Both the position numbers and the translations under genes were made by a program. Positions 33,797-43,293 of a DNA stretch of 64,000 nucleotides are shown piece by piece. The stretch is from Dyella lutea (GTDB lineage Bacteria; Pseudomonadota; Gammaproteobacteria; Xanthomonadales; Rhodanobacteraceae): contig NZ_JAMZEK010000003.1 of NCBI RefSeq assembly GCF_024158035.1, positions 372,001 to 436,000 of the forward strand. The letters are read 5' to 3'. The notes under the pieces are model-generated. The model did not search any database, was not told where the DNA came from, and saw only the letters and a list, made by a program, of their open reading frames with translations. Within the stretch, counting starts at the first letter, position 1; every line of letters begins with the position of its first letter.

Positions 33797-35299
33797 ATGG
33801 ACGACCGAGGCTGCGGTACAGAACCCACTTCCTTGAGCGGGATCCGGCGGGGCGTATTGGGGGATCGGATCGTAAGTCGGGTGCCGCGGGCTTTCACTCG
33901 CAGGGCAAACCGACCGGCTCATTCGAGTCTTTCACTGGCTCGACCGGCGCTCACTTTGGCCGTGCTGTTTTGCTGCGCTCTTTCGCAAGCCGCGACGCCT
34001 TCCGGCAAGGCTTCGCAGGGCAAGCTCACGCTGTTTCAGGGCGCGACGCTTATCGACGGGACGGGCGCCCCGCCCCGGGCCGACATGGACGTTCTTGTCG
34101 AGGGGGAGCGCATCCTTCGCGTTTTGCCGGATGCCGAACTTGCGCCAGCAGTACGGGCCAAAGCGAAGGCGATCGACCTGCATGGGCGCTTCCTGATGCC
34201 TGGAATGATCGACGCGCATGTCCATCTGGCCACCCCGCCAAACACTCGGCAGGCCGAAGCGATTTTGCGGCGCGATCTGTATGGAGGTGTGACCGCGGTT
34301 CGCGATATGGCCGACGATCTGCGCCCGGTGGGAGAGCTCACTCGTGCCAGCCTGGTCGGCGAGATCCCCGCGCCCGACATCTACTACGCAGCGCTGATGG
34401 CCGGGCCCGACTTCTTTACGGACGAACGCGCCGGCCAGGTCTCCGTGGGTGGCACTCCGGGCCACGTGCCCTGGATGCAGGCCATCACCAAGGACACCGA
34501 ATTGCCCCTGGCGGTCGCGCGGGCGAAAGGCACGTGGGCAACCGCCATCAAGCTCTATGCCGATCTTCCTGCAGACCTCGCCGCTCGGATCACCGCCGAA
34601 GCGCATCGACAGGGGCTGCTGGTGTGGGCGCATGCCACGCTCTATCCCGCCAAGCCCTCGGACATGGTGGCTGCTGGAGTCGACGCGATATCGCACGCCT
34701 GTCTGCTCATTCGTGAACCGGATGCACACGTGCCCGGTTGGAACGATCCGCATGCGCCGGTCGACCTGACGAAGTTTCGCCATAGCGACAACCCGGCACT
34801 GGCTCGTCTTTTCAACGAGATGGTGCGGCGTGGCACGATCCTCGACGCGACGCTCTGGGCATACAGCGCCGATACCGACGGTTCGACCACCATGCCTCCA
34901 CTGCCACCGGGCAGTTGCGACGACACCGTGGGCGGTGAGATCACCGCTCAGGCTTACCGGGCGGGCGTACCGATCGACGCCGGCACCGACTTCATCGGTG
35001 ACTGGACCGATCAGTGGCCGGATCTTTTTCACGAGCTTGCCACCCTGGCGGCTAAGGCCGGCATGCCGAACGATGCGGTCCTGAAATCGGCCACGCTCAT
35101 CAGCGCCCGCGCGGCCGGGCAGCAACGCGACATGGGCAGCATCGAGCCGGGCAAGCTGGCCAACATGGTCGTGCTCGCGCGCAATCCGCTCGCTGACCTG
35201 AAGAATCTGCGCTCGGTGCTGATGACCGTCAAGCGGGGACGCATCTACACGCGCAATGCGTTCGTGCCTCTGACGAAAGACGACATCACCGACCGTTAG
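33797..35299 (+). CDS. Exported metal-dependent amidohydrolase
   Basis: 500-residue amidohydrolase (TIM-barrel). Metal and catalytic elements are present: DAHVHL (first His pair), TAIKLYAD (Lys), VWAHATLY and ISHACLL (His), and PIDAGTDF (Asp). The N-terminus has a long basic lead and a hydrophobic signal-like stretch (ALTLAVLFCCALSQAA), so the enzyme is probably periplasmic. The C-terminus (GSIEPGKLANMVVLARNPL) is typical of the imidazolonepropionase/prolidase-like branch. AGGAGA precedes the ATG. The substrate cannot be told from sequence. Confidence 0.82.
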   Translation: MDDRGCGTEPTSLSGIRRGVLGDRIVSRVPRAFTRRANRPAHSSLSLARPALTLAVLFCCALSQAATPSGKASQGKLTLFQGATLIDGTGAPPRADMDVLVEGERILRVLPDAELAPAVRAKAKAIDLHGRFLMPGMIDAHVHLATPPNTRQAEAILRRDLYGGVTAVRDMADDLRPVGELTRASLVGEIPAPDIYYAALMAGPDFFTDERAGQVSVGGTPGHVPWMQAITKDTELPLAVARAKGTWATAIKLYADLPADLAARITAEAHRQGLLVWAHATLYPAKPSDMVAAGVDAISHACLLIREPDAHVPGWNDPHAPVDLTKFRHSDNPALARLFNEMVRRGTILDATLWAYSADTDGSTTMPPLPPGSCDDTVGGEITAQAYRAGVPIDAGTDFIGDWTDQWPDLFHELATLAAKAGMPNDAVLKSATLISARAAGQQRDMGSIEPGKLANMVVLARNPLADLKNLRSVLMTVKRGRIYTRNAFVPLTKDDITDR

Positions 35300-35661
35300 C
35301 TGCGGCGATCCGGATTTCGCGCGTGGTCAGGGTGCTAGGTACTAGGCAAGCGCGTCGGCGGCGAAACGCGGAGTACTGGATGACATCACCGTTGCCTGGC
35401 CTCGTCTTCTTACGGGGTTGAGCTCTCTGCGTGCGGAGCACTTTGCGTATAGCGCAGAAGTTGCTCTTGGCGTGGCGCACGACGTCCGTGCCAGCAGCGA
35501 CATCCAGGCATTGGCATCGATTTTTCGTTGACGTCATCGCGTTGGCGCTGGCGTTCGCCTACTGGCAGATGGCCAAGACCACTTTGGCGCGTGGCCGCGA
35601 TCGCGATCCCAACACCGAGTGGGCGCTGCGCTGAGGAGTGCCACAGCGGCCTTGGGGCGCC
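35300..35661. other. Intergenic stretch
   Basis: About 360 bp. A 67-codon frame at 35431-35634 ends in a stretch with one hydrophobic segment (FVDVIALALAFAYWQ), but it has no clear start signal and no recognised family. Nothing else was seen. Confidence 0.3.
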
Positions 35662-36555
35662 TTAACCACCTACATATGCCGCCAACTCATCCGGCGTCCC
35701 CTTCGGAAACGCCTCCCTCAGATAGTCCAGAAACGCCGAGACGCGCGCGCTGAGCAGGCGGCGGGTGGGATAGAGCGCCCACAGTTCGATCTCCGGTCCG
35801 TCCACCCTGCCCCACTGCACCAGCGTGCCGGCAGCGAGATCAGGGCTGGCGAGCGACAACGGCAGGCGGGCGGCACCGGCGCCCATGCGCGCGGCATCGC
35901 GAACCATGAGCAGGGATGACAGGCCGATCACCGGCTTGGCGATGAGCGTGGACGGCCCGGTGGGCGTGGTCATCGTCCAGGTTTCCGTCGGCTGCACCGC
36001 GCCGCGGACGATGACTGGCACGGGCTCGTTGTCTGCGGTCTTGGCCAGGTTCGCACTGGCGACGACCACCAGTCGATCGCGCAGAAAGATACGTCCCACC
36101 AGGTTGGCGTCGGGCTCGGGATTGACGCGAATGACCAGGTCGTAGGCCTCTTCGATCATGTCCACGGCGCGGTCGTCGGCAGTGATCTCCAGTTGCACCT
36201 GCGGAAACCGGAGCGCGAAGCCGGCCGCGAGCTTGCCCATCGCGGTCTGTGAAAAGAGCAGCGGCGCGCTGATGCGCAAACGCCCGCGGGCGGTGTGGCC
36301 GCCGGAGGCGATGGCCGTAGCGGTCTCATCGAGCTCGGTGAGCAGGAGCGCCGTGCGTTCGTACAGGGCGCGGCCTTCTTCGGTGAGCTTGAGCGATCGC
36401 GCCCCACGCTCGAACAGGCGCAGATCCAAGCTGGCCTCCAGTTCGGCCACACGCCGGGACAGCGTGGCCTTGGGCCGGCCCGCTTCGCGCGCGGCCCGGC
36501 CGAACCCGCCATGGCGGGCCACGAGGTTGAAATCGGCAAGCGCGAGCAGATCCAT
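35662..36555 (-). CDS. LysR-family transcriptional regulator
   Basis: 297 residues from ATG 36555 (MDLLALADF). The N-terminal winged HTH is clear (FNLVARHGGFGRAAREAGRPKATLSRRVAELEASLDLRLFERG). A LysR substrate-binding domain follows (GRLRISAPLLFSQTAMGKLAAGF). It is divergent from an NmrA-like reductase gene with a 107-bp spacer, so that gene is its likely target. The inducer is unknown. Confidence 0.9.
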   Translation of the reverse strand: MDLLALADFNLVARHGGFGRAAREAGRPKATLSRRVAELEASLDLRLFERGARSLKLTEEGRALYERTALLLTELDETATAIASGGHTARGRLRISAPLLFSQTAMGKLAAGFALRFPQVQLEITADDRAVDMIEEAYDLVIRVNPEPDANLVGRIFLRDRLVVVASANLAKTADNEPVPVIVRGAVQPTETWTMTTPTGPSTLIAKPVIGLSSLLMVRDAARMGAGAARLPLSLASPDLAAGTLVQWGRVDGPEIELWALYPTRRLLSARVSAFLDYLREAFPKGTPDELAAYVGG

Positions 36556-36662
36556 GTGTTCCAACCATGAGACGAGGCGTCCCATTTTAGCGGCTATGCC
36601 TGCGAATTTGGATCGATAGCATGACGAGTGTGTTCCCAACCCACCCACTCGGAGTACATGCC

Positions 36663-37535
36663 ATGACCATCCTCGTAACTGGTGCCACCGGCCGCGTCGG
36701 CCGCCACGTCGTCGATCAGCTTGCCCAGCGCGGCGCCGCCGTGCGGGTGCTCACCCGCGATCCCGCCAAAGCCACCTTCCCCGCCGGCGTGGAGGTGGTG
36801 AAAGGCGACCTGCTCGACCTCGACGCTCTGCGCGCCGCCTTCGACGGCGTCAGCACCCTGTTCCTGCTCAATGCGGTGACCGGCGACGAGTTCACCCAGG
36901 CGCTTCTCACGCTCAACGTGGCCCGCGAGGCGGGCGTGAAGCGGGTGGTCTACCTGTCGGTGATCCACGCGGACCGCTACGTCAACGTGCCGCACTTCGC
37001 GGTGAAATTCGGCGCCGAGCGCATGCTGCAGCAGATGGGCTTCAGCGCCACGATCCTGCGCCCGGCCTACTTCATCGACAACGAGCACATGATCAAGGAC
37101 GCGGTGCTCGACCACGGCGTCTACCCGATGCCGATCGGCCACAAGGGTCTGGCGATGGTCGATGCGCGCGACATCGCCGAAGTCGCTGCGATCGAACTGA
37201 TCCGCCGCAGTGAAGGCCCGGACACGTTGCCGATCGAAACGATCAACGTGGTCGGCCCGGACACGCTCACCGGCGCGGACGTGGCGGCTATCTGGACGGA
37301 CGCGCTGGGACGCCCGGTGGTCTACGGCGGCGACGACCCCGCCGGGTTCGAACAGAACGCCGCCGGGTTCATGCCGCCCTGGATGGCCTACGAGATGCGG
37401 CTGATGGCCGAACGCTGGGTCAGCGACGGCATGACCCCGGAACCGGGCGACGTGCCGCGCCTGACCCAACTGCTGGGGCGGCCGCTGCGTTCGTATCGCG
37501 GGTTTGTAGCGGAGGTTGCAAGGGCGGCCGCCTGA
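36663..37535 (+). CDS. NmrA-like NAD(P)-binding protein (atypical SDR)
   Basis: 290 residues starting at ATG 36663 (MTILVTGATGRVGRHVVDQL). The glycine-rich GATGRVG loop is the dinucleotide site. The downstream VKRVVYLSVIHAD and the lack of a YxxxK pair are normal for NmrA/HSCARG-type redox sensors and quinone-reductase-like proteins. It is divergent from the LysR gene, which probably regulates it. Confidence 0.88.
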   Translation: MTILVTGATGRVGRHVVDQLAQRGAAVRVLTRDPAKATFPAGVEVVKGDLLDLDALRAAFDGVSTLFLLNAVTGDEFTQALLTLNVAREAGVKRVVYLSVIHADRYVNVPHFAVKFGAERMLQQMGFSATILRPAYFIDNEHMIKDAVLDHGVYPMPIGHKGLAMVDARDIAEVAAIELIRRSEGPDTLPIETINVVGPDTLTGADVAAIWTDALGRPVVYGGDDPAGFEQNAAGFMPPWMAYEMRLMAERWVSDGMTPEPGDVPRLTQLLGRPLRSYRGFVAEVARAAA

Positions 37536-37708
37536 GCTTCCTTCACGGTGCCCGTGCGGCAGGCTATGTGCAGCGCGGGCATCGATCGGAGCGGGTGAGA
37601 AAATCGCCTCGGGTCAAATGACCTCGCTTTTTCTTACCCCCGATAACGCCGACTAATCGTGCACATCAGGCACCTACAATCACAACCATGTGAGGACTTC
37701 TCAACTCG

Positions 37709-38863
37709 TCATCGACGAAGCGGTCGAAAAAAGGCTCGAACATCCTCGACTAAAAGGTGTGGCTGCTCCAGCGCGGCAAAGTGGCCACCGCGGGGCATGG
37801 TCGTCCAACTCTGAACATTGAAGACGCGCTCCACCCACGATCGCGGTGGAGTGGGCAGTTCGCGCGGGAAAACGGCCACCCCCAATGGCGTGGCAACTCG
37901 TTCTGACGCCTCGAAAGCCAATGGACGAAGCCGGTTTTCTTTGTAGATTCGAAACGAGGCATCCAGCATCTGACCGAACCAATAGATGGATACGTCGGTC
38001 AGCAGCTCATCCATGGTGAAGACACGCTCGATGTCACCGTCGCAATCGCTCCATGCGCGGAACTTTTCCACAATCCATGCCGCCAAGCCCACGGGCGAGT
38101 CGGTCATCGCATAGGCCAATGTCTGAGGTTTTGTCGCCTGTTCGGCCGCATAGGCCCCCTCCGCACTTGACCACGCAGCAACCGTTTCAAGATAGGCCTG
38201 CTCTTGCGCTGTCACCGGAGGCTGGCCCGCGCCCAGTGGGGGGCGGTAACTACCCGGAATGTAGTTGATGTGGACACCGATGACCTGATCGGGAAAGCGG
38301 CGTGCCAGCCACGTCGACACCCCGGCTCCGATGTCGCCACCTTGCGCCGCGAAGCGTTCGTAGCCCAGCCCTTTCATGAGCTTGAGCCACCATTCGGCAA
38401 TCTTGAATGCGCTGGTACCCGGTGAAGCGGGAGCTGCGGAAAAACCAAAGCCCGGCAAGGAGGGGACGACAACGTGAAAGGCGTCGGCGGGATCGCCACC
38501 GTGGGCGCCCGGATCTGCAAGTAACGGAATAACGCGCTCCATCTCGGTGAAGGAGCCCGGCCACCCGTGCGTGAGCACCAAAGGCATGGGCGAAGGTCCA
38601 TGGCCCGGCTGATGGATGAAGTGAAGCTCCTGTCCGTCCACCGTCCCCATGCAGTGGGACAAGCGGTTCAGACGCGCTTCCTGAGCGCGCCAGTCAAACC
38701 GATTCGACCAATGATCGACCAGACGGCGCATGAAGGTAAGGCTCGCCCCGTCATCCCAGTTGCCGCCATCCATCGCGGCGGGCCATCGCGTCGCACGCAA
38801 CCGCCTTGCAAGGTCTTCGATGCGCTCATCAGGGATGTTGATCTTGAACTCGCGCGGATTCAT
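37709..38863 (-). CDS. Epoxide hydrolase, EHN-type
   Basis: 384 residues from ATG 38863 (MNPREFKINIPDERIEDLARRLRATRWP), the N-terminal epoxide-hydrolase lid segment. The alpha/beta core has the oxyanion motif HGWPGS, the nucleophile Asp in AQGGDIGAG and the catalytic His in PRGGHFAALEQP. Two Tyr on the cap should position the epoxide. It opens epoxides to diols in the cytoplasm; the natural substrate is unknown. Confidence 0.88.
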   Translation of the reverse strand: MNPREFKINIPDERIEDLARRLRATRWPAAMDGGNWDDGASLTFMRRLVDHWSNRFDWRAQEARLNRLSHCMGTVDGQELHFIHQPGHGPSPMPLVLTHGWPGSFTEMERVIPLLADPGAHGGDPADAFHVVVPSLPGFGFSAAPASPGTSAFKIAEWWLKLMKGLGYERFAAQGGDIGAGVSTWLARRFPDQVIGVHINYIPGSYRPPLGAGQPPVTAQEQAYLETVAAWSSAEGAYAAEQATKPQTLAYAMTDSPVGLAAWIVEKFRAWSDCDGDIERVFTMDELLTDVSIYWFGQMLDASFRIYKENRLRPLAFEASERVATPLGVAVFPRELPTPPRSWVERVFNVQSWTTMPRGGHFAALEQPHLLVEDVRAFFRPLRR

Positions 38864-39092
38864 CGCTGGTACTCCGACACCGCTTGCATGTAGAAACGAC
38901 TCGTTCGCGGGGGCTCCCCATGTTTCAGGAGCAGTCCGGCCGTCTGGTGTCGATTTAGAGCCAGCAAAATGGTCTGCTCCGGGAGGCACACGTCCTCGAC
39001 CAAGGAAATCGCATAGTTATGATGTCGCTGTGATGGTGATTGATCGCAGGAATAGCGGGCAATTGGATGTGACGGCGATCTTCAGAAGTCCG

Positions 39093-39665
39093 CTACTTCA
39101 GATGGTTGGACTGAAACATCGCGCTCAGCGCATCGAACACTGCTGAAGAGCGCTGCACACGTGCAATCGTTCGCGCACCCTCGGCCGCCGCAGCTACCGC
39201 ATTTGCGAGTGACGCAGCGCGACTTCGAGAGATTGCACACGCGCGGAAGTGATCGGCGATGATGTCGGTGGTCTCAACAAAGCCACGCGAGACACGCTGG
39301 GTCAGGTCAGCATCGATAGATGGCAACTCATTCGCGAGATTCTGCATCAGGCATCCATACTCATACCCAGTAGATGCCATCTCGGCCGCGAATGCCTTGA
39401 AGAGTTCGCGGATGAATCCAGCGGCGTCCCCCGATGTCCGTGCAGATATCTGACGCAACACGCTCTTCCGGGCGTCGACATAGTGATCGATCGCCTCTTC
39501 TGCTAGCTGCGCTTTTCCCCGCGGGAAGTGAAAGTAGAACGATCCCTTCGGGGCTCCGCTCTCCGTGAGGATCTGTGTCAAACCGGTCGCGGTGTAACCC
39601 TGGATGCGAAACAGGCGTTCGGCCGCTGCAATCGCGCGTGACCGTGCCTCGGTCCTACTTGTCAT
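39093..39665 (-). CDS. TetR-family repressor
   Basis: 190 residues from ATG 39665 (MTSRTEARSRAIAAAERLFRIQGYTATGLTQILTESGAPKGSFYFHFPRG holds the HTH). An upstream ATG at 39713 would begin inside the operator palindromes, so the shorter start is preferred. The C-terminal ligand domain belongs to the YxaF/LmrA-like type (GYEYGCLMQNLANE). It should repress itself and the divergent alpha/beta hydrolase gene. Confidence 0.9.
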   Translation of the reverse strand: MTSRTEARSRAIAAAERLFRIQGYTATGLTQILTESGAPKGSFYFHFPRGKAQLAEEAIDHYVDARKSVLRQISARTSGDAAGFIRELFKAFAAEMASTGYEYGCLMQNLANELPSIDADLTQRVSRGFVETTDIIADHFRACAISRSRAASLANAVAAAAEGARTIARVQRSSAVFDALSAMFQSNHLK

Positions 39666-39698
39666 CGGTTGATCCTTCCGCAGCGCTGAGTGCGAAGA

Positions 39699-39739
39699 TA
39701 TGTCGATTGACATAGTATGTCAATCGACATAGTATGTCG
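39699..39739. promoter_or_regulatory. Tandem palindromic operators for the TetR regulator
   Basis: Two adjacent palindromes share the core GACATAGTATGTC: one with arms GATTGACATA/TATGTCAATC around a single G (39705-39725), the next CGACATA/TATGTCG (39725-39739). An additional TATGTC half lies at 39699-39704. They stand in the divergent spacer right before the TetR gene. Confidence 0.75.
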
Positions 39740-39858
39740 CTCGCCATAGTCACGCCGCCCACTCGCCGCCCTCAGACCTGCAAGCGCTCGATACCTTTGG
39801 CCGAGCTGGTGTCTGAGCATTCTCCGAACTCCCCGCACGATCCTCAGGAGAAGTCGAA

Positions 39859-41031
39859 ATGACCCTTCCGTCCTATGCCACAGGGCAACTACCTGACCGG
39901 ATCCGATCTCGCCTTATCCCGAGAGTCAACGGGCTCGATATGCATATCCTCGAGGCTGGCCACGAGCGCCCAGGCAGGCCTTTGTTAGTGCTACTGCACG
40001 GCTTCCCCGATCTAGCCTACGGCTGGCGCTTCCTGCTTCCGGTCCTGGCTGCGTCCGGATATCACGTCGTTGCGCCTGATCTTCGCGGATATGGCCGAAC
40101 CACTGGGTGGCAAGATGCCTACGACACTCCACTGGCGCCTTTCAGCCTTCTAAACATGGCGCGCGATACGCTTGCCCTGGTCTCGGCCCTGGGGTACCGG
40201 CAAGCAGCAACGGTGATCGGGCATGACATCGGCTCGCCTGTATCGGCTTATTGCGCGCTCGCCCGACCCGATGTCTTCCGTTCTGTCGTGTTCCTGAGCG
40301 CGCCGTTTCCGGGGCCTCCGACCTTTCCTTTCGATACTGCACAACTGGACATGTCTTCAGTCATCCCGGGTGCCGGAACAAACAATCTGGCTGCAGCCTT
40401 GAGCGCGCTTCGCCCCCCTAGAAAGCATTACCAGCACTATCTAAGCTCACGGCAGGCTAATGTGGATATGTCGCATCCCCCACAAGGGTTGCATGCTTTT
40501 CTCAGGGCGTTCTACCACGTCAAGAGCGGCGACTGGCCTGGAAATGACCCGCATGTCCTGCCGGGCAGCAGTGCTGAAGACTTCGCCAGGATGCCCACGT
40601 ATTACGTCATGGACCTCGAAAAGACGATGCCGGAAACGGTTGCCCCGTTCCATCCGTCAGTCGTTGAGGTCCAGGCCTGTGCGTGGCTCACCGAGGCCGA
40701 TCTTGGGATCTATGTCGAGGAATTCAGGCGCACGGGCTTTCAGGGCGCATTGCAGGCTTATCGTGTCCTCTCGGATCCAGCCCTGAACGACGAACTCCGC
40801 CTGTTTTCGGGTGGGACCGTCGACGTGCCGTCCCTCTTCATCGGTGGTGAGAAGGACTGGGGAACGTATGCGACCCCGGCTGCCCTCGAACTGATGAAGA
40901 CCAAGGCGACCACCTGCCTGCAAGGCGTTGAGATGATCGACGGCGTCGGCCACTGGATTCAACAGGAACAGCCGATTCGACTGAGTGAGCTCCTGCTTGA
41001 CTTCATAAACGACACAGGTCGAACGCAATAA
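39859..41031 (+). CDS. Alpha/beta hydrolase, epoxide hydrolase-like
   Basis: 390 residues. HGFPDLAYGW gives the oxyanion loop, VIGHDIGSPVS the Asp nucleophile and GVGHWIQQEQP the catalytic His. An Asp nucleophile in a GHDxG setting marks the epoxide hydrolase/haloalkane dehalogenase branch. The gene is divergent from the TetR gene and is presumably induced when its substrate frees the operators. It starts at ATG 39859 behind AGGAG. Confidence 0.85.
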   Translation: MTLPSYATGQLPDRIRSRLIPRVNGLDMHILEAGHERPGRPLLVLLHGFPDLAYGWRFLLPVLAASGYHVVAPDLRGYGRTTGWQDAYDTPLAPFSLLNMARDTLALVSALGYRQAATVIGHDIGSPVSAYCALARPDVFRSVVFLSAPFPGPPTFPFDTAQLDMSSVIPGAGTNNLAAALSALRPPRKHYQHYLSSRQANVDMSHPPQGLHAFLRAFYHVKSGDWPGNDPHVLPGSSAEDFARMPTYYVMDLEKTMPETVAPFHPSVVEVQACAWLTEADLGIYVEEFRRTGFQGALQAYRVLSDPALNDELRLFSGGTVDVPSLFIGGEKDWGTYATPAALELMKTKATTCLQGVEMIDGVGHWIQQEQPIRLSELLLDFINDTGRTQ

Positions 41032-41229
41032 CCATGGGAGCGATGGCATCAACGCATCGCATTCTTAAAGGGCTGACTAGCGCGGTCTGCACCCCCATCG
41101 CGACCATCGATGGAGGCATGCGCCTCGCCTTTGCCGCAGCTCAAGCTGAAGTGTTGCCCGATACAGGATGATGCGAGTGGCTGAGCTGATCCGCCCCGCC
41201 ACTTGCATCAATCGCATGAGCACTAAGAG

Positions 41230-42060
41230 CTACCCATCGGTCGACCGCGTCACGTCCTCCCAAACTCGGATCTCTTCCGCCATCGCGGCAAGCTTGTCTT
41301 GCACCAGGGCGAGCGCGTCACCTCCCAGCAGCAGATGCGCTGGCGGGGAAGGATGATCGATCAACGCGAGAATGGCTTGAGCCGCTTTTGCAGGATCCCC
41401 GAGCTGTTTCCCGCTCTTCTCGCGTCGGGCAAGCCGGATGGGATCAAACATGTCGTCATAGTCGGGGATGCTCCTGGGAGATCGCTGCATCGACCTTCCA
41501 GCCCAGTCGGTCCTGAAGCTTCCCGGAGCAACGGCCGTAACATGCACGCCGAAGGGCTTCAGCTCTTTTGCGAGCACTTCGCTGATGCCTTCGAGTGCAA
41601 ACTTGCTGCCACAGTAGTAAGCGATACCAGGCATCGTGATGAAGCCACCCATCGAGGTGATGTTCACGATGTGTCCCGTGCGACGCTTGCGAAAGCGCGG
41701 CACAAATGCATGAGTGACGGCTACGGTGCCGAAGACGTTTACCTCGAACTGCCGGCGCATGTCGTCAAGCGGTGATTCCTCGAAGATGCCTTCGTGGCCG
41801 TAGCCCGCGTTGTTCACAAGGACGTCGATCGGACCAAAGTTGGATTCCGCATCGGCAACGACATCCGGGATCGCATCGATGTTGGTCACGTCCAGCAGAA
41901 GCGCATGGGCGCGACCGCTGTCCAGGGCCTCGAAGGCAAGACGGGATTCGTCGCTACGGACGGTGCCGATCACCCTGTGGCCGGCTGCAAGGGCCTCGCG
42001 AGCAAGCGCGAGGCCGAAGCCGCTGCTGACGCCGGTAATAAAAAGGGTCTTCTGGGGCAT
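41230..42060 (-). CDS. Short-chain dehydrogenase/reductase
   Basis: 276 residues from ATG 42060 (MPQKTLFITGVSSGFGLALA). The cofactor loop GVSSGFG, the NNAGYG motif, Ser in NITSMGG and the YCGSK pair of the active site are present. It belongs to the classical SDR branch that includes fabG-like and retinol-dehydrogenase-like enzymes. It is divergent from an AraC regulator that probably controls it. Confidence 0.9.
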   Translation of the reverse strand: MPQKTLFITGVSSGFGLALAREALAAGHRVIGTVRSDESRLAFEALDSGRAHALLLDVTNIDAIPDVVADAESNFGPIDVLVNNAGYGHEGIFEESPLDDMRRQFEVNVFGTVAVTHAFVPRFRKRRTGHIVNITSMGGFITMPGIAYYCGSKFALEGISEVLAKELKPFGVHVTAVAPGSFRTDWAGRSMQRSPRSIPDYDDMFDPIRLARREKSGKQLGDPAKAAQAILALIDHPSPPAHLLLGGDALALVQDKLAAMAEEIRVWEDVTRSTDG

Positions 42061-42195
42061 GGATGGACTCCTGGTTGAATTCGGAACCAATGTAGGTGCC
42101 GAACGCATTGCTGCCCATGACCCTCGGTGTGGCGACATTGCCTGATCCTATGACACTTACTTGCGCCATGAAAAAGAACGCCACAGAGTAGCCGC

Positions 42196-43128
42196 ATGGG
42201 CATTTCTTCCCGCCAGCGCATGATCGCCCTGCTCCGTAAGCTTGCGACGAGGGAGGGCTATACATTGACGTCGTTGCCGGACGTGCGCCTTCTACGCTCC
42301 GATCGACCACTCAGCCATACTCCAGTGCTCTACGAGCCGGGCATCGTCGTTGTCGCGCAGGGTCGTAAGCGGGGAATGCTAGGCGACAACGTGTTCGTTT
42401 ATGACGATCAGCACTACCTCGTCGTTTCCGTGCCGGTGCCTTTCACGATGGAGACGGGTGCCTCTAGCGAGAAACCATTGCTGGCGATCTACTTCCGGCT
42501 CGACCACGCCGTCGCCGCGGAAGTCTGCATGCAAATTGACGAACGGCACGGCGCGTCCCCCGCTCCGCCCCGCGGGCTGTATTCCTCGCCCATGGAAGAC
42601 ACATTGGCCGCATCGATCGTACGTCTGCTTGAAGCGATGACGCATCCCCCTGATGACGAGATTCTCGGTCCCCAGCTCGTGCGCGAAATCTACTATCGGA
42701 TACTCGCCGGCGCCCAGGGCGGTTCGATGCGAGCGGCACTGGCGCAACAAGGAAAGTTTGGGATGGTGGTTCGTGCGATCCGCCTCATACACGGCCGTTA
42801 TGCGGAAGCACTTAGCGTAGACAGACTCGCATCCGAGGCGGCAATGAGCCCTCCCACCTTCCACGCGCACTTTCGCGCGATCACGGGTACGTCGCCCATG
42901 CGTTATGTGCAATCGACGCGCCTACATCAGGCTCGTCTGCTCATGCTTCGGCAACAACTCACGGCCGCTTCGGCGGCGATAGCCGTCGGCTACGAGAGCG
43001 CATCCCAGTTCAGTCGTGAATTCAAACGACTATTCGGCAGGCCACCGCTCGAAGAGATAGAGCGAATGAAGCGCAACTTCGCCATGCCGGCTCCCCTTGA
43101 AAAGTCCGAGTTCGTTTCGTCGCACTGA
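42196..43128 (+). CDS. AraC-family regulator (AraC_N type)
   Basis: 310 residues. A cupin-like N-terminal domain (VLYEPGIVVVAQGRKRGMLGDNVF) precedes two C-terminal HTH units (LSVDRLASEAAMSPPTFHAHF and AAIAVGYESASQFSREFKRLFG). It is divergent from the SDR at 41230. This family (YqhC-like) often responds to aldehydes and drives reductase genes. Confidence 0.9.
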   Translation: MGISSRQRMIALLRKLATREGYTLTSLPDVRLLRSDRPLSHTPVLYEPGIVVVAQGRKRGMLGDNVFVYDDQHYLVVSVPVPFTMETGASSEKPLLAIYFRLDHAVAAEVCMQIDERHGASPAPPRGLYSSPMEDTLAASIVRLLEAMTHPPDDEILGPQLVREIYYRILAGAQGGSMRAALAQQGKFGMVVRAIRLIHGRYAEALSVDRLASEAAMSPPTFHAHFRAITGTSPMRYVQSTRLHQARLLMLRQQLTAASAAIAVGYESASQFSREFKRLFGRPPLEEIERMKRNFAMPAPLEKSEFVSSH

Positions 43129-43293
43129 TTGACATGCGAAGGGTTAGCCACGCTGGGCATTTCATTCTGCGTGATGGTTCTATGGCTGGCTCAGTCTCGG
43201 CCCCATGCTGGGGCCGAAGTAAAGGCGGGCGTCGGCGGACTGTGTTGATGTGACATCAACAAGCATCGAGGCCATCGGGATAGGACCCCAGCC

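Noticed and set aside
35431..35634. 67-codon frame with one hydrophobic segment
   Set aside because: No ribosome-binding site and no family resemblance; left as an intergenic note.
37605..37640. Weak hairpin GGTCAAATGACC with T-run after the NmrA-like gene
   Set aside because: The stem is only 4-6 bp and could be chance; not listed as a terminator.
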